Source: Nocardia brevicatena NBRC 12119 (GTDB lineage: Bacteria > Actinomycetota > Actinomycetes > Mycobacteriales > Mycobacteriaceae). Taken from it: DNA of 64,000 nt. Within the stretch, counting starts at the first letter, position 1, and every line of letters starts with the position of its first letter. The DNA is taken from positions 62,001-126,000 of the forward strand of contig NZ_BAFU01000059.1 in the NCBI RefSeq assembly GCF_000308495.1, read 5' to 3'. The notes below the pieces were generated by a model. It was not told the DNA's origin and did not search any database. It saw only the letters and a list, made by a program, of their open reading frames with translations. The position numbers and the translations under genes are program-made. Positions 1 through 10,902 of the stretch are shown one piece after another.

Positions 1-427
1 CTTCCGAGAGGGTGCCGTCGGCGCTTTCGCCCTGCAGCGGATGGCGGCGGCGGGCGAAACCGAACCGGCGGATCAGCACATCGTCGGAGGCCTCCAGGAA
101 CAGCACCCGGGTCGGCACACCGCGAGTGCGCAGCTGCTCGGTGACCGCGGACAGGTCGCCGGTGAAGAACCGGCTGCGCACGTCCATGACGATGGCCAAC
201 CGCCGGATCGGCGGATCCGCGGTGGCGCCGAGTTCGACCATCCGGCCGATCAGCTCGGGGGGCAGGTTGTCGGTGACGTACCAGCCCAGGTCCTCCAGGA
301 CTCGGGCGGCGGTGCCGCGTCCCGCCCCGGACAGGCCGGTAACCATCACGACCTCGACCGGCGGGTCGGGTCGCCGTCCCGCCGTACCCGCGGTCACCGC
401 ACTGTTGTTCGATTCAACGCGTGTCAT
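1..427 (-). CDS. rapZ: RNase adapter protein RapZ, N-terminal part (cut by window edge)
   Basis: The gene enters from the left edge on the minus strand and starts with ATG at 425-427; about 142 codons are present. A P-loop with the RapZ-type sequence GLSGAGRGTA lies at residues 31-40, with Arg where many P-loops have Lys, as I recall from mycobacterial homologues. It is followed by the family motif DNLPPELI. RapZ proteins bind nucleotides; the E. coli member directs RNase E to a small RNA, while the actinobacterial role is less clear. In mycobacteria rapZ lies next to uvrC. Here a TetR/hydrolase pair separates the two, so this gene probably has its own promoter in the 446-base gap upstream. 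Confidence 0.93.
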   Translation of the reverse strand, partial: MTRVESNNSAVTAGTAGRRPDPPVEVVMVTGLSGAGRGTAARVLEDLGWYVTDNLPPELIGRMVELGATADPPIRRLAIVMDVRSRFFTGDLSAVTEQLRTRGVPTRVLFLEASDDVLIRRFGFARRRHPLQGESADGTLSE

Positions 428-873
428 GTACCACCGGATCTGTGTCTGGAGTGCCTTCCGATCTCCCACACCGGTTCAGTGATCTCCGGGCGGGCACAAC
501 ATACCTGCTCGGGCCGCGAGTTCTGGACGACGCCGGCCTGTCGCACAAGTCCCTGGCGATGCCTGAAGGGGCCTTTGAACTGTAGACCCTAATGGACGCG
601 GCCGGACACGGTCCGCCGACAGCCCGCATACGTCCGTAGCCGGGGAAGATATCCGATCGACGCCGAGCCGTCCGGACGGGTCGGACCGGCACACGGGAAG
701 GCCGGCTCCGCCGCACCGAGGAGCGGGCAGAGCACCCTCCGACCCGCTCATCCCATCGACCGGAATCCGAGGTGCGCGGTACGGCACCGCATCGTGCGGT
801 CTCGTTCACCACACCGGGCACACCACCGGTCCGTCCGCGATCGCGGAACACGCCGATCCCGTCGATATCGCGC
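428..873. other. Intergenic region upstream of rapZ
   Basis: No convincing gene is visible; the open frames here are Arg/Pro-rich and lack ribosome binding sites. The region must hold the rapZ promoter on the minus strand. A possible -10 (TAGGGT, minus strand, near 589-594) has no clear -35 partner. I see no structured RNA or repeat. Confidence 0.4.
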
Positions 874-1605
874 CTATCGCACGGCCGGGCCCTCGGCCCG
901 GGACCGACAGCCGGCGGCCAGGTCGAGCACCAGGCGGGAGAATTCGACCGGCCGGGCCAGCGGCAGGTAGTGTCCCACGGCGGGTACGACGAGCAGCCGT
1001 CCATCCGAGCAGGCTGCCAGGAAACGACGCTCATGGATCCGGAAGTGGTCGCGACCGCCGTTGACGAGCCAAACCGGACCGTCATACCCGCCGAGGTGAG
1101 CGAGGATGTCGAATCCGCCGATCTCTCCCACCACATCGGGGATCACCTCGGTCGCGATCCCACCCCGCTTGATTTCCTCGGCCGCATCGCCGGGCAGCAC
1201 CCGGTCGAAAATCCGGCCGCTGATGCGTTCGCCGCCGTCCCGTTGCCTCGAGAGCACCCGGTGTACGAGTGTGAACGGCACCTCGAGCTCCCGCCCGGGA
1301 AGGCAGGTCGCCCCGGTGACGACCAGACCGGCGACCTTCTCGCGATGGCGTGCCGCCGTGGCGATGCTCACGTATCCGCCGAGCGAGTGCCCCACCACGA
1401 CGGCATGACCACCCATGTCGTCGATGGCCTGGCGCACCGCGTCGATCGCCCCCTCGAGGCCGAAATGTTCGCCGCGTCGTGCACCGTGACCGGGAAGGTC
1501 GACGGCACACACCGGGCGCCGGGCGCCGACCCGGTCGAGGACTTCGGTCCAGCACCTACCGCTGAGGCGGATGCCATGCACGAACACCACCGGTAGGTCC
1601 ACCAC
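874..1605 (-). CDS. Alpha/beta hydrolase
   Basis: About 243 residues with the alpha/beta hydrolase fold: FVHGIR oxyanion loop near the N-terminus, nucleophile elbow GHSLGG at about residues 71-76, a candidate acid in NGGRDHF and a C-terminal His in AVGHYLPLARP. It is probably a small-molecule esterase or hydrolase; the substrate cannot be told. The start is one of two adjacent GTG codons (1603-1605 or 1600-1602) behind GGAGGG at 1610-1615. An upstream TTG at 1624-1626 lies inside an operator and is less likely. It is divergent from the TetR gene at 1687, with two palindromic operators between them, so it is probably the regulator's main target. Confidence 0.85.
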   Translation of the reverse strand: MVDLPVVFVHGIRLSGRCWTEVLDRVGARRPVCAVDLPGHGARRGEHFGLEGAIDAVRQAIDDMGGHAVVVGHSLGGYVSIATAARHREKVAGLVVTGATCLPGRELEVPFTLVHRVLSRQRDGGERISGRIFDRVLPGDAAEEIKRGGIATEVIPDVVGEIGGFDILAHLGGYDGPVWLVNGGRDHFRIHERRFLAACSDGRLLVVPAVGHYLPLARPVEFSRLVLDLAAGCRSRAEGPAVR

Positions 1606-1623
1606 ATCACCCTCCAAGGAATA

Positions 1624-1641
1624 CAACGCAACGTTGCGTTG
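1624..1641. promoter_or_regulatory. TetR operator O1 (18-bp perfect palindrome)
   Basis: CAACGCAACGTTGCGTTG is a perfect 18-bp palindrome just upstream of the hydrolase start. The same core recurs at 1663-1680, with centres 39 bp apart. Its place between a TetR gene and a divergent hydrolase suggests that the local TetR protein binds both sites. Confidence 0.82.
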
Positions 1642-1658
1642 ACCATAGCCTCTCCGTT

Positions 1659-1684
1659 AATACAACGCAACGTTGCGTTGTATT
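1659..1684. promoter_or_regulatory. TetR operator O2 (26-bp perfect palindrome)
   Basis: A 26-bp perfect palindrome contains the same 18-bp core as O1 (CAACGCAACGTTGCGTTG) extended by four bases on each side. It ends three bases before the candidate GTG start of the TetR gene at 1687, so bound repressor would cover that gene's promoter or start. This implies autoregulation of the divergent pair. Confidence 0.82.
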
Positions 1685-1686
1685 CT

Positions 1687-2274
1687 GTGGCCGTGGAGAC
1701 CTTCGCCCAACCTGCCGGCCCTCGCCCCCGACGGGCCGACGCGATTTTCGCCGCGGCCATCGACCTGCTGACCGCTCACGGTTACGACGGCGTGACCATC
1801 GAAGCGGTCGCCCACCGAGCCGGAGTCAACAAGACCACCATCTATCGGTGGTGGTCGTCGAAGGACGCCCTGTTGGCCGCCGCGCTGACCGAGTCCCGCG
1901 TACTGGCGTTCGCCGTTCCGGATACGGGAAGCCTGCGGGAAGATCTCCTCGCGCTGGCCCGGAGCATCACGGGGTTGCTGACCGACCCGGCCACCGCCGC
2001 CATCGCCACCGCCGCGCTGGCGGCGGCACCGACCCGCCCGCAGATCGCGGCCATCACCCGATCGTTCTTCGCCGACCGTATGGAGCGCGAGCAGGAGATA
2101 TTCGACCGCGCCATCGCGCGAGGCGAACTGCGGGCCGGCACCGACCCCGCCGCGATCATGGACCTGCTCGCCGGCGCGGTCTGGTTCCGCCTACGGCTCC
2201 GGAACGAGCCCGTCGGACCCGAATACCTGGACTACCTCGTCGACCTCGTGCTGTCCGGTATCGCCGACATCTGA
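1687..2274 (+). CDS. TetR/AcrR family transcriptional regulator
   Basis: About 195 residues with an N-terminal TetR helix-turn-helix (AIDLLTAHGYDGVTIEAVAHRAGVNKTTIYRWW) and a C-terminal ligand/dimerisation domain of the TetR_C type. The start is GTG at 1687 or 1693; a TTG at 1639 is in frame but would translate the operator. There is no clear ribosome binding site, so the message may be leaderless. It is divergent from the hydrolase at 874-1605 across two palindromes of identical core. Likely role: local repressor of itself and the hydrolase. The inducer is unknown. Confidence 0.9.
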   Translation: MAVETFAQPAGPRPRRADAIFAAAIDLLTAHGYDGVTIEAVAHRAGVNKTTIYRWWSSKDALLAAALTESRVLAFAVPDTGSLREDLLALARSITGLLTDPATAAIATAALAAAPTRPQIAAITRSFFADRMEREQEIFDRAIARGELRAGTDPAAIMDLLAGAVWFRLRLRNEPVGPEYLDYLVDLVLSGIADI

Positions 2275-2299
2275 CCACCCACGGCCTCCCCCGAGCGGC

Positions 2300-2320
2300 C
2301 GGGGCCCGAGTGCGGCCCCG
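2300..2320. terminator. Hairpin between convergent tetR and uvrC
   Basis: CGGGGCC and GGCCCCG form a 7-bp perfect stem with a 7-base loop in the 92-base gap between two convergent genes. It has no U-run on either strand, as is common for actinobacterial terminators, and could serve both directions. Confidence 0.5.
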
Positions 2321-2366
2321 TGTCCCCCGCGACCCCGACTTACTGCGTGAAGTGCGCGGACAGGGC

Positions 2367-4445
2367 CTACTCGCTGTTGAGTGCCGCCAGTACCGCCTGG
2401 GCGGTGGCCCGGCCTATACCCGGTACCTCGGTGATCTCCTCGACGGTGGCCTCCTTCAACCGCGCCACCGACCCGAAATGCGTGACCAGCGCCGTCCGCC
2501 GGGTCTCACCCAGCCCGCGCACCGAGTCCAGGACCGATTCGGTCATCCGGCGGGAGCGTTTGCTGCGGTGGAAGGTGATGGCGAACCGGTGTGCCTCGTC
2601 ACGGACCCGCTGCAGCAGGTACAGCGCCTCGCTGGTGCGCGGCAGGATCACCGGGTCGGGTTCGCCGGGCACCCACACCTCCTCCAGGCGTTTGGCCAAA
2701 CCGATCACCGCCACGTCGGTGATACCGAGTTCCTCCAGCACCTCGGCGGCCGCCGCGACCTGCGGGGCGCCGCCGTCGACCACGTACAGGTTGGGCGGGT
2801 AGGCGAATTTGCGGGGGCGTCCGGTTCTCGGATCGATACCGGGCGGGAAGCTCGGTTCCGTGGCGGTGTCGACGAGCCCGTCCGTATCGTCGATCCGGGC
2901 CGGTTCGGTGTCCACGGCCCCGAGGTCGGTCGGGGTGTCGACACCGGCGAGGTCCGCGCGTTCGACGGCGTCACGTTCACGCCGCAATCGCGCGAACCGG
3001 CGCCGGGTGACCTCGGCGATACTCGCGACATCATCGGAACGCCCGCCGCCCGCCGCTTCTCTGATCGCGTAGTGGCGGTAGTCGGATTTGCGGGGCAGGC
3101 CGTCCTCGAACACCACCAGCGAGGCCACCACATCGGTGCCTTGGACATGGCTGATGTCCACGCATTCGATGCGCAGCGGGGCGGTATCGAGGTCGAGGGC
3201 GTCCTGAATGTCCTGCAGCGCCGCCGATCGGGAGGTCAGGTCCCCGGCGCGGCGGAGTTTGTGCTGGGCCAGTGCCTCCTGGGCATTGCGCGCCACCGTC
3301 TCGGCGAGGGCCTTCTTGTCCCCGCGCTGCGGAACCCGCAGCCGCACGGCCGAACCGCGCAGCCGGGACAGCCAGGCCTGCACCTGATCGGCGTCCGCGG
3401 GCAGCTGCGGCACCAGCACGTCGCGGGGCACCACGGTCGCGGGCCGATCGTCGGCGCTCTGCTCGGCGACGGCCACCTGCTCCCCGTAGAACTGGGTGAG
3501 GAACTGTTCGACCAGGGCGGCCTGCTCGGATTGCTCCCCACCGTCGGCGGGGATATCGACCACGTCCCCGGACTTGTCCACCACCCAACCGCGTTGGCCA
3601 CGGACCCGACCGTCACGAACATGGAATACCTGCACCGCGACCTGAAGTTCGTCGGTGGCGAAGGCGATGACATCGGCATCGGTGCCGTCACCCAACACCA
3701 CGGCCTGTTTCTCCAGCACCCGCCGCAGCGCCTGGACGTCGTCGCGCAACCGGGCCGCCGTTTCGAAATCCAGTTCCTCGGCGGCGGCGTGCATCCGATG
3801 TTCCAGCTCCCGGACCATCCGATCGGTGCGGCCGGCCAGGAAATCACAGAAATCGTCGACGATGCGCCGATGCTCGGCGGCGCCCACCCGACCCACACAC
3901 GGCGCGGAGCATTTGTCGATATAGCCGAGCAGGCAGGGTCGACCCATCTGACCGTGTCGTTTGAACACCCCGGCCGAGCAGGTACGCGCCGGGAACACCC
4001 GCAACAGCAGGTCCAAGGTCTCCCGGATGGCCCAGGCATGGGAGTACGGACCGAAATAGCGCACGCCCTTGCGCCGCGCCCCGCGGTAGACGAACAGCCG
4101 CGGATACTCCTCGTTCAGCGTGACGGCCAGCACCGGGTAGGTCTTGTCGTCGCGGTAGCGGACATTGAACCGCGGATCGAATTCCTTGATCCAGTTGTAT
4201 TCCAGCTGCAGGGCCTCCACCTCGGTGGAGACCACGGTCCACTCCACACTCGCGGCGGTGGTGACCATCTGCCGGGTCCGCGGGTGCAGCGAGGCCACAT
4301 CGGCGAAGTACGAATTCAGCCGGCTACGTAGGCTCTTGGCCTTACCCACATAGACGACGCGGCCGTAGGAGTCCCGGAATTTGTAGACACCGGGTTCGAC
4401 GGGAATCGTGCCCGGCTTCGGGCGGTACGTCGCGGGATCTGCCAC
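2367..4445 (-). CDS. uvrC: Excinuclease ABC subunit C
   Basis: About 692 residues, slightly longer than the usual 610-650. It makes the two incisions in UvrABC nucleotide excision repair. Domains in order: GIY-YIG nuclease at the N-terminus ([22 protein letters not shown]), a Cys-containing stretch (CVGRVG), a UVR domain that contacts UvrB ([19 protein letters not shown], about residues 210-230), an RNase H-like nuclease ([22 protein letters not shown]) and C-terminal tandem HhH motifs ([17 protein letters not shown]). The chosen GTG at 4443-4445 gives an N-terminus beginning [12 protein letters not shown], which fits the family; GGAG lies three bases upstream. A linker of about 40 residues before the RNase H domain accounts for the extra length. 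Confidence 0.96.
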   Translation of the reverse strand: MADPATYRPKPGTIPVEPGVYKFRDSYGRVVYVGKAKSLRSRLNSYFADVASLHPRTRQMVTTAASVEWTVVSTEVEALQLEYNWIKEFDPRFNVRYRDDKTYPVLAVTLNEEYPRLFVYRGARRKGVRYFGPYSHAWAIRETLDLLLRVFPARTCSAGVFKRHGQMGRPCLLGYIDKCSAPCVGRVGAAEHRRIVDDFCDFLAGRTDRMVRELEHRMHAAAEELDFETAARLRDDVQALRRVLEKQAVVLGDGTDADVIAFATDELQVAVQVFHVRDGRVRGQRGWVVDKSGDVVDIPADGGEQSEQAALVEQFLTQFYGEQVAVAEQSADDRPATVVPRDVLVPQLPADADQVQAWLSRLRGSAVRLRVPQRGDKKALAETVARNAQEALAQHKLRRAGDLTSRSAALQDIQDALDLDTAPLRIECVDISHVQGTDVVASLVVFEDGLPRKSDYRHYAIREAAGGGRSDDVASIAEVTRRRFARLRRERDAVERADLAGVDTPTDLGAVDTEPARIDDTDGLVDTATEPSFPPGIDPRTGRPRKFAYPPNLYVVDGGAPQVAAAAEVLEELGITDVAVIGLAKRLEEVWVPGEPDPVILPRTSEALYLLQRVRDEAHRFAITFHRSKRSRRMTESVLDSVRGLGETRRTALVTHFGSVARLKEATVEEITEVPGIGRATAQAVLAALNSE

Positions 4446-4545
4446 GAACTCCAGCCTAGTGACCGGCACCGACAACGGGTTCCCGGTCTCGGTGTACCGA
4501 ACTCACCACCCCGCTCGGCCGACGACGCTACAGTCCGTGCATGAG

Positions 4546-4922
4546 GCTGTGTTGGATGGCGCCGCCAACGGCGGCGCGGAACGGGGCCCTCGTGACCCCG
4601 GCTCTTCCCTCCCTCCGCGACGCCGCTGCGCGACGCCGCTCCGGTCGGTCCAGACCCGGCGCGGGCCCCGCCGACCGGGGTGATGTACCTCCTGATCGCG
4701 GCCGTGCCGGCCTTCCATGGCCCTGGCACCCCTCTTCTCCCACATCACCACCGACACGCCACCGCTTCGGTCGGTCCGGATCCGAGATGGGCCCCGGCCG
4801 TGTGGGATTGCGCCGGCAGAGGCGGCGCGGATCGGGGTCCTCGTGACCCTGGGTCTTTTCTTTCTGCGCGAACCCGCCGGCGCGAATTCGCTCCGGCCGG
4901 TCCGGAGCCGGGGCGGGCCCCG
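4546..4922 (+). repeat. Tandem array of about three degenerate repeat units
   Basis: Three related units of about 120-130 bp lie at about 4546-4670, 4671-4800 and 4801-4922. The best conserved blocks are TGTGTTGGATGGCGCCGCC, then GGCGGCGCGG, then GGGGCCCTCGTGACCCCGG, a pyrimidine-rich block, a CGCGACGCCGCT-like block, and CCGGTCGGTCCGGA followed by GGGCGGGCCCCG. The same units recur at 34970-35025, 55301-55615, 57220-57729 and 60497-60745. The last unit runs into the ggt reading frame. Confidence 0.75.
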
Positions 4923-6870
4923 ATGGCGGGTTCTGGGCGGACTCGCGGTGGCCGCCGCGCTCATCGCCGGATCACTGAGCGGATGTTCCGATGAATCCGA
5001 GACCGTGGGCGCGTGTACCCCTACGGCGACGGGCACCCCGGTCATCGCCGCACCGCCCACCACCGCGACGCGGGGCGCATCCACGTCGCGCAATCTCGCC
5101 CTCGCGCCGGAGATCGCGTCGGGATACCGCGCGGGAATGACCGCGATACGCACCGCCCGCTACGCGGTGTCCACCGCGAACCCGCTGGCGACCGAGGCCG
5201 CGTGCGCCGTCCTGCGTGACGGCGGTACCGCGGCGGACGCGCTGGTCACCGCGCAGACCGTACTCGGGCTGGTGGAACCGCAGGCGTCCGGTATCGGCGG
5301 CGGCGCCTTCCTACTGCACTACGACGCCGGCACCCGGACCGTCGAGGCATATGACGGCCGGGAGACCGCGCCCGCGGCCGCCGACGAGAACTATCTGCGC
5401 TGGGTCAGTGATACCGACCGCACCGAACCACGACCGAACGCGCGGGCCAGCGGCCGCTCCATCGGGGTGCCCGGGGCGCTGCGCATGCTCGAACTCGCCC
5501 AACGCGAACACGGCCGCACCCCGTGGCGGGAACTGTTCGATCCGGCCGTCGCCCTGGCCGATCGGGGATTCGAGATAAGCCCGCGCCTCGCGGCGCAGAT
5601 CACCGAGTCCGCGCCCGACCTGGCCCGCGACCCCACCGCCGCGGACTACTTCCTGAACCCGAACGGCTCCGGCAAACCCGCCGGGACCGTCCTGGCCAAT
5701 CCGGCCATGTCGAAAACCCTGACCGCCATCGCCGGCGACGGTGCCGACGCGTTCTACACCGGTCCCATCGCCGCGGATGTGGTGGCCGCGGCCGGTTCCG
5801 AGGCCGGCGGACGCACCCCGAGCATGCTCACCGCCGACGACCTGGCCGGCTACCAACCGAGGAAGCGGACCGCCCTGTGCACCGGTTACCGGGAACATGA
5901 GGTCTGCGGTATGCCCGCGCCCTCGTCCGGCGGTATCACCGTCGCCGCCACCCTGGGCATCCTGGAGAACTTCGATCTGGCGGCCGTGGGCCCAGAGGAC
6001 GTCGACCGCGATGGCGGCCGGCCGCGCGCCGAGGCGGTGCACCTCGTCGCCGAAGCCGAACGACTGGCCTATGCCGACCGCGACAAGTACATCGCGGATC
6101 CGGATTTCGTACCGCTGCCGGGTGATCCCGCGCAGACCCTGCTCGATGAGAACTATCTGAAACAGCGCGCCGGGCTGATCGATCCCATCCACAGCATGGG
6201 CACCGCGCAACCCGGGAACTTCGGTCCGGCGCCGGTCGGGGTCGGACCACAGCCGCCGGAACACGGAACCAGCCATATCTCGGTGGTCGACTCCTACGGG
6301 AATGCCGCGGCCATGACGACCACCGTCGAATCCGCGTTCGGTTCCTTCCACATGGTGGACGGATTCCTGCTGAACAATCAGCTCACCGATTTCGCCGCCG
6401 AACCGCTCGGCACCGACGGCGTACCGGTGGCCAATCGGGTCGAACCCGGTAAACGGCCGCGCAGTTCGATGAGCCCCACCCTGGTCTTCGACCGTGCCCC
6501 CGACGGTACGCGCGGCGTCCTCACCCATGTGGCGGGTTCCCCCGGCGGTGCGGTAATCATCCAGTTCGTGGTGAAAACCCTGGTGAATATGTTGGATTGG
6601 GGGCTCGATCCGCAGCAGGCCGTCTCGGCCGTATCGTTCGGCGCGGCGAACACGCCGGTCACGGGCATCGGCGGGGAGCATCCGGCGATCGATACCCGCG
6701 CCGACGGCGCCCACGATCCGCTGATCATCCGGCTGCGCGAACTGGGCCACCAGGTTTCGGTGGAGCCCCAGTCCAGCGGGCTGAGCGTGCTGAGCCGCGA
6801 CGGCGACGCCGGCTGGATCGGCGGCGCCGATCCCCGCCGGGAGGGTGAGGTGCTCGGCGATACCCGCTGA
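4843..6870 (+). CDS. ggt: Gamma-glutamyltranspeptidase, lipoprotein-anchored
   Basis: This Ntn-hydrolase precursor cleaves gamma-glutamyl bonds (glutathione turnover) outside the membrane. A hydrophobic stretch leads to lipobox LSGC (Cys codon at 4984-4986), so it should be anchored to the outer membrane face. Family signatures: DGGTAADALVTAQ, EPQASGIGGGAFLLHYD, a predicted self-cleavage site before Thr in HGTSHISVVD (codon 6268-6270; new N-terminal nucleophile of the small subunit), and SSMSPTLVF/GSPGGAVIIQF near the C-terminus. The start is uncertain. GTG at 4843 lies within the third repeat unit upstream, so a repeat-derived segment of about 30 residues would precede the signal sequence; a GTG nearer the lipobox gives a very short signal peptide. 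Confidence 0.88.
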   Translation: MTLGLFFLREPAGANSLRPVRSRGGPRWRVLGGLAVAAALIAGSLSGCSDESETVGACTPTATGTPVIAAPPTTATRGASTSRNLALAPEIASGYRAGMTAIRTARYAVSTANPLATEAACAVLRDGGTAADALVTAQTVLGLVEPQASGIGGGAFLLHYDAGTRTVEAYDGRETAPAAADENYLRWVSDTDRTEPRPNARASGRSIGVPGALRMLELAQREHGRTPWRELFDPAVALADRGFEISPRLAAQITESAPDLARDPTAADYFLNPNGSGKPAGTVLANPAMSKTLTAIAGDGADAFYTGPIAADVVAAAGSEAGGRTPSMLTADDLAGYQPRKRTALCTGYREHEVCGMPAPSSGGITVAATLGILENFDLAAVGPEDVDRDGGRPRAEAVHLVAEAERLAYADRDKYIADPDFVPLPGDPAQTLLDENYLKQRAGLIDPIHSMGTAQPGNFGPAPVGVGPQPPEHGTSHISVVDSYGNAAAMTTTVESAFGSFHMVDGFLLNNQLTDFAAEPLGTDGVPVANRVEPGKRPRSSMSPTLVFDRAPDGTRGVLTHVAGSPGGAVIIQFVVKTLVNMLDWGLDPQQAVSAVSFGAANTPVTGIGGEHPAIDTRADGAHDPLIIRLRELGHQVSVEPQSSGLSVLSRDGDAGWIGGADPRREGEVLGDTR

Positions 6871-6875
6871 GTGGT

Positions 6876-6903
6876 TCCGGCGCCCGGTTCGTCGCGCGCC
6901 GGA
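6876..6903. terminator. Bidirectional hairpin between ggt and the PH-domain gene
   Basis: TCCGGCGC (6876-6883) pairs perfectly with GCGCCGGA (6896-6903) across a 12-base loop. It sits directly after the ggt stop and before the end of the convergent gene at 6946, as expected for a shared terminator. Confidence 0.6.
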
Positions 6904-6945
6904 CAAACCCGGCACGCGGAACACGACCCGGTATCGCCCGGCGGC

Positions 6946-7476
6946 TCAGCCCTTGTCGCCCGGGCGCGGGCGCCCCGCCGATCCGGTGTACTTCGCACCC
7001 AGTTCTCGGAGCCGGTCCAGGGCCTCGATCGCGTATTCCTTGTCGTTGGAGCGGATCGCCAACATCGGAACGTAGTCGTCGTTCACCAGTTCGAGCCGTG
7101 CCCACGCCTTACGCTCGGGGAACGACACACCACGAATGTGGCGCCACTCGAACTCGTTGTCGCCGAGCACATTCCGTACCACCACACCGCGCGGACCGAC
7201 CCGCACCCGTGGCCGGGTCAGCAGCAGTACCGCCGCGGCGCCGAGCACCCCGATCCCGACCATGGCCAGCTGGTCGGCCACCCGGAAGTTCACACCGGTG
7301 TACTCGGTGCGCAGGAACACCCCCACCGCGGTGAAGGCCACCACCAGTCCGGCCGCGATCACTACCGCGGTGCGCCGCGACCGCCGCGGCCGCACCTCGA
7401 GGTCCCATACCGGTCTTTCCCGCGTCCCGGAGTCCGCGGGACCGGCGGCGCGGCGCCATATCCGAACGACGGGCAT
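6946..7476 (-). CDS. PH-domain membrane protein of the riboflavin cluster
   Basis: About 176 residues: a basic cytoplasmic N-terminus, two transmembrane helices (about residues 36-55 and 66-86) and a C-terminal bacterial PH-like domain (VRVGPRGVVVRNVLGDNEFEW, then RHIRGVSFPERKAWARLEL). It lies four bases downstream of ribH on the same strand, and I recall a membrane protein at the same place in mycobacteria (next to ribH). The function is not established. The position suggests co-expression with riboflavin genes but not necessarily a role in that pathway. Confidence 0.82.
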   Translation of the reverse strand: MPVVRIWRRAAGPADSGTRERPVWDLEVRPRRSRRTAVVIAAGLVVAFTAVGVFLRTEYTGVNFRVADQLAMVGIGVLGAAAVLLLTRPRVRVGPRGVVVRNVLGDNEFEWRHIRGVSFPERKAWARLELVNDDYVPMLAIRSNDKEYAIEALDRLRELGAKYTGSAGRPRPGDKG

Positions 7477-7479
7477 CGG

Positions 7480-9232
<1,753 letters not shown>

Positions 9233-9546
9233 GTCTGACTACTCCTGTGTTGAATATGCCGCGCCGTTCGGCGCGGCGTGTTCGCGAGCCCTCGGGTACG
9301 GGTACACGAGGCGGGCCACGAACGCCGACCTCGGTCTCGAGGCCCACCACCGGCCGGTTGAGCTTGCGAAACATTTCTCCGCTCGACGGTGCCTGCCGGC
9401 AACGTTACAACAGGGACTCGAGGGTGACGGTGCGCTGTCCCGGGGGATGGACAGGGGCATCGAGCGGTCCCGGTTTCCGGTCCGGTCCGAGCCGGTCAGG
9501 GGCGCGATGGTGGGGCGGTCGCCGGTACCGGCGACCGGTGTGGCGT
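9233..9546. other. Gap between ribE and ribBA; no gene or FMN riboswitch seen
   Basis: A 314-base spacer. On the minus strand a 64-codon open frame begins with ATG at 9372-9374 but overlaps the ribBA start in another frame and has no family signature. GCCGCGCC/GGCGCGGC near 9259-9278 forms a strong hairpin just upstream of the ribBA ribosome binding site and could attenuate expression. The conserved boxes of the FMN riboswitch are not visible on either strand. Confidence 0.4.
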
Positions 9547-10170
9547 TCACCCGCGCTGCTGGAGACGTTCGACGTATTTGGCGATAACGTCGACCTCCAG
9601 ATTGACCCGGCTTCCCACAGTGGTGGTGCCGAGGGTGGTCAGCTTCAGGGTGGTGGGGATGAGGGAGACCTCGAACCACTCGTGGGTGCCGTCGGCGGCC
9701 GGGGTGTCGGCGCGGCCGAGGGCGGAGACGGTCAGCGAGATACCGTCGACGGTAATAGAGCCCTTCTCCACCACGTATTTGGCGATGGCGTCGGGCAGGG
9801 AGATGCGCACCATCTCCCAGTTCCGCTCGGGGGTGCGAGCGAGCACGGTGCCGGTGCCGTCGACGTGGCCCTGCACGATATGGCCGCCGAGCCGGCTGTT
9901 GACCGCGGCCGCGCGTTCCAGGTTCACCGCCGATCCCGGGCCCAGGCCGTCGATACTCGACCGTTTCAGCGTCTCTCCCATGACGTCGACGGTGAACGAG
10001 CCGCCGTCCGCCACGTCGACGACGGTCAGGCAGACCCCGTTGACCGCGATGGAGTCACCGTGCCCGGCATCGGAGGTCACCAGTTCGCCGCGGATGGTCA
10101 GCCGCGAGGCGTCGGACAACCGTTCCACGGCGACGATCTCGCCCAGTTCCTCGACGATGCCTGTGAACAT
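9547..10170 (-). CDS. ribE: Riboflavin synthase, alpha chain
   Basis: About 207 residues, usual length. It dismutates two 6,7-dimethyl-8-ribityllumazine molecules to riboflavin. The N-terminal signature MFTGIVEELG is present, and two similar lumazine-binding barrels can be traced: DSIAVNGVCLTVVDV in the first half and GSITVDGISLTVSAL in the second, each followed by a similar strand pattern. The start is ATG at 10168-10170. It belongs with ribBA and ribH downstream. ribD, which lies nearby in mycobacteria, is not in this window. Confidence 0.96.
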   Translation of the reverse strand: MFTGIVEELGEIVAVERLSDASRLTIRGELVTSDAGHGDSIAVNGVCLTVVDVADGGSFTVDVMGETLKRSSIDGLGPGSAVNLERAAAVNSRLGGHIVQGHVDGTGTVLARTPERNWEMVRISLPDAIAKYVVEKGSITVDGISLTVSALGRADTPAADGTHEWFEVSLIPTTLKLTTLGTTTVGSRVNLEVDVIAKYVERLQQRG

Positions 10171-10902
10171 GCACTCAACTCCGTTCGCGTCGGTGTTCCG
10201 ATTACGGAACGGCCGGCGCGGGGATCGGTATTCCCGGCGCTCGCCATTCCCTCACAGCCTAGGTCCCGGCCCGCGGTCACCCACGCCGCGTCCGGGGTCC
10301 AGGTCACCCTCCGAGTGGCAAACCCCGCCGGGCACGACCTCGCCAGGGGGAGACGGACGACAGCGCGCCGGTCGTACACGTGTACGCCACCGAATTGTTT
10401 CCAGAGGGAAATCCTGTGCGCATTTCCCGACGAAAAATACCGGCTCGTCGGTATCGATAAATGGCGGCAAAGCCCGTAATTACGCGACCGACCGGGGCGC
10501 CACCCATACCCCCGGTAGGTTTGTTTTCCCCATTGCTATCGCATCGAAACGCGAAAAGTCTCCATTGGCTTGCACACCCACAGCTACTACCGCAATATTG
10601 TGATGTGACCGGCTCACCGGAAGGCCACCCCCGTCGTGAGCCCGGCCATCACGAACAGGACAGTTCGTACACAGCAGGTCGATCCGTCTCTCGGTAACCA
10701 CGCTCGGGCCACCGCACAACGGTGGGATCTTCCGCCTCGGCGAGTCCGCGAACCGGACAGCAGCCTTGTGCGCCACACACTCGGCCGAACAGCGGCGCCC
10801 ACCCGAACGGGCGGAGACCGCACTGCGGAGATCCCACGCACCCCGACCTGTCCGACACCCACAGCAACAGCACAGCAAGTCCACTACGCGAGGAAGTAAC
10901 CC
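10171..10902. other. 732-base region upstream of a coupled small-gene pair
   Basis: No confident gene. The segment 10380-10620 is AT-richer than its surroundings, which suggests acquired or regulatory DNA. On the plus strand an 87-codon frame at 10636-10899 (GTG start, GGAAGG about 12 bases upstream) ends three bases before the next gene, but its composition is not convincingly protein-like. TAGGCT on the minus strand at about 10258-10263 could be a -10 element for ribE. No FMN riboswitch consensus is visible. Confidence 0.4.

Noticed and set aside
883-901. CCGGGCC-CTC-GGCCCGG hairpin at the end of the hydrolase
   Set aside because: It lies inside the coding sequence near the stop, so a terminator role is doubtful.
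1848-4331. Very long open frame opposite uvrC on the plus strand (over 800 codons), and similar frames opposite priA, carB, alaS and rarA
   Set aside because: They are antisense shadows of high-GC genes: Arg/His/Pro/Gly-rich composition, no family signatures, no ribosome binding sites, while the opposite strand encodes clear enzymes.
9233-10400. FMN riboswitch for the riboflavin genes
   Set aside because: The conserved boxes (GGGCAGGGTGAAATTCC- and GCCGACGGT-like) are not visible on the minus strand in either gap.
10636-10899. 87-codon plus-strand frame before the coupled pair
   Set aside because: GTG start with a distant GGAAGG and a stop just before the next gene are suggestive, but the product is Thr/Pro/Arg-rich with no recognisable pattern; left as an intergenic note.
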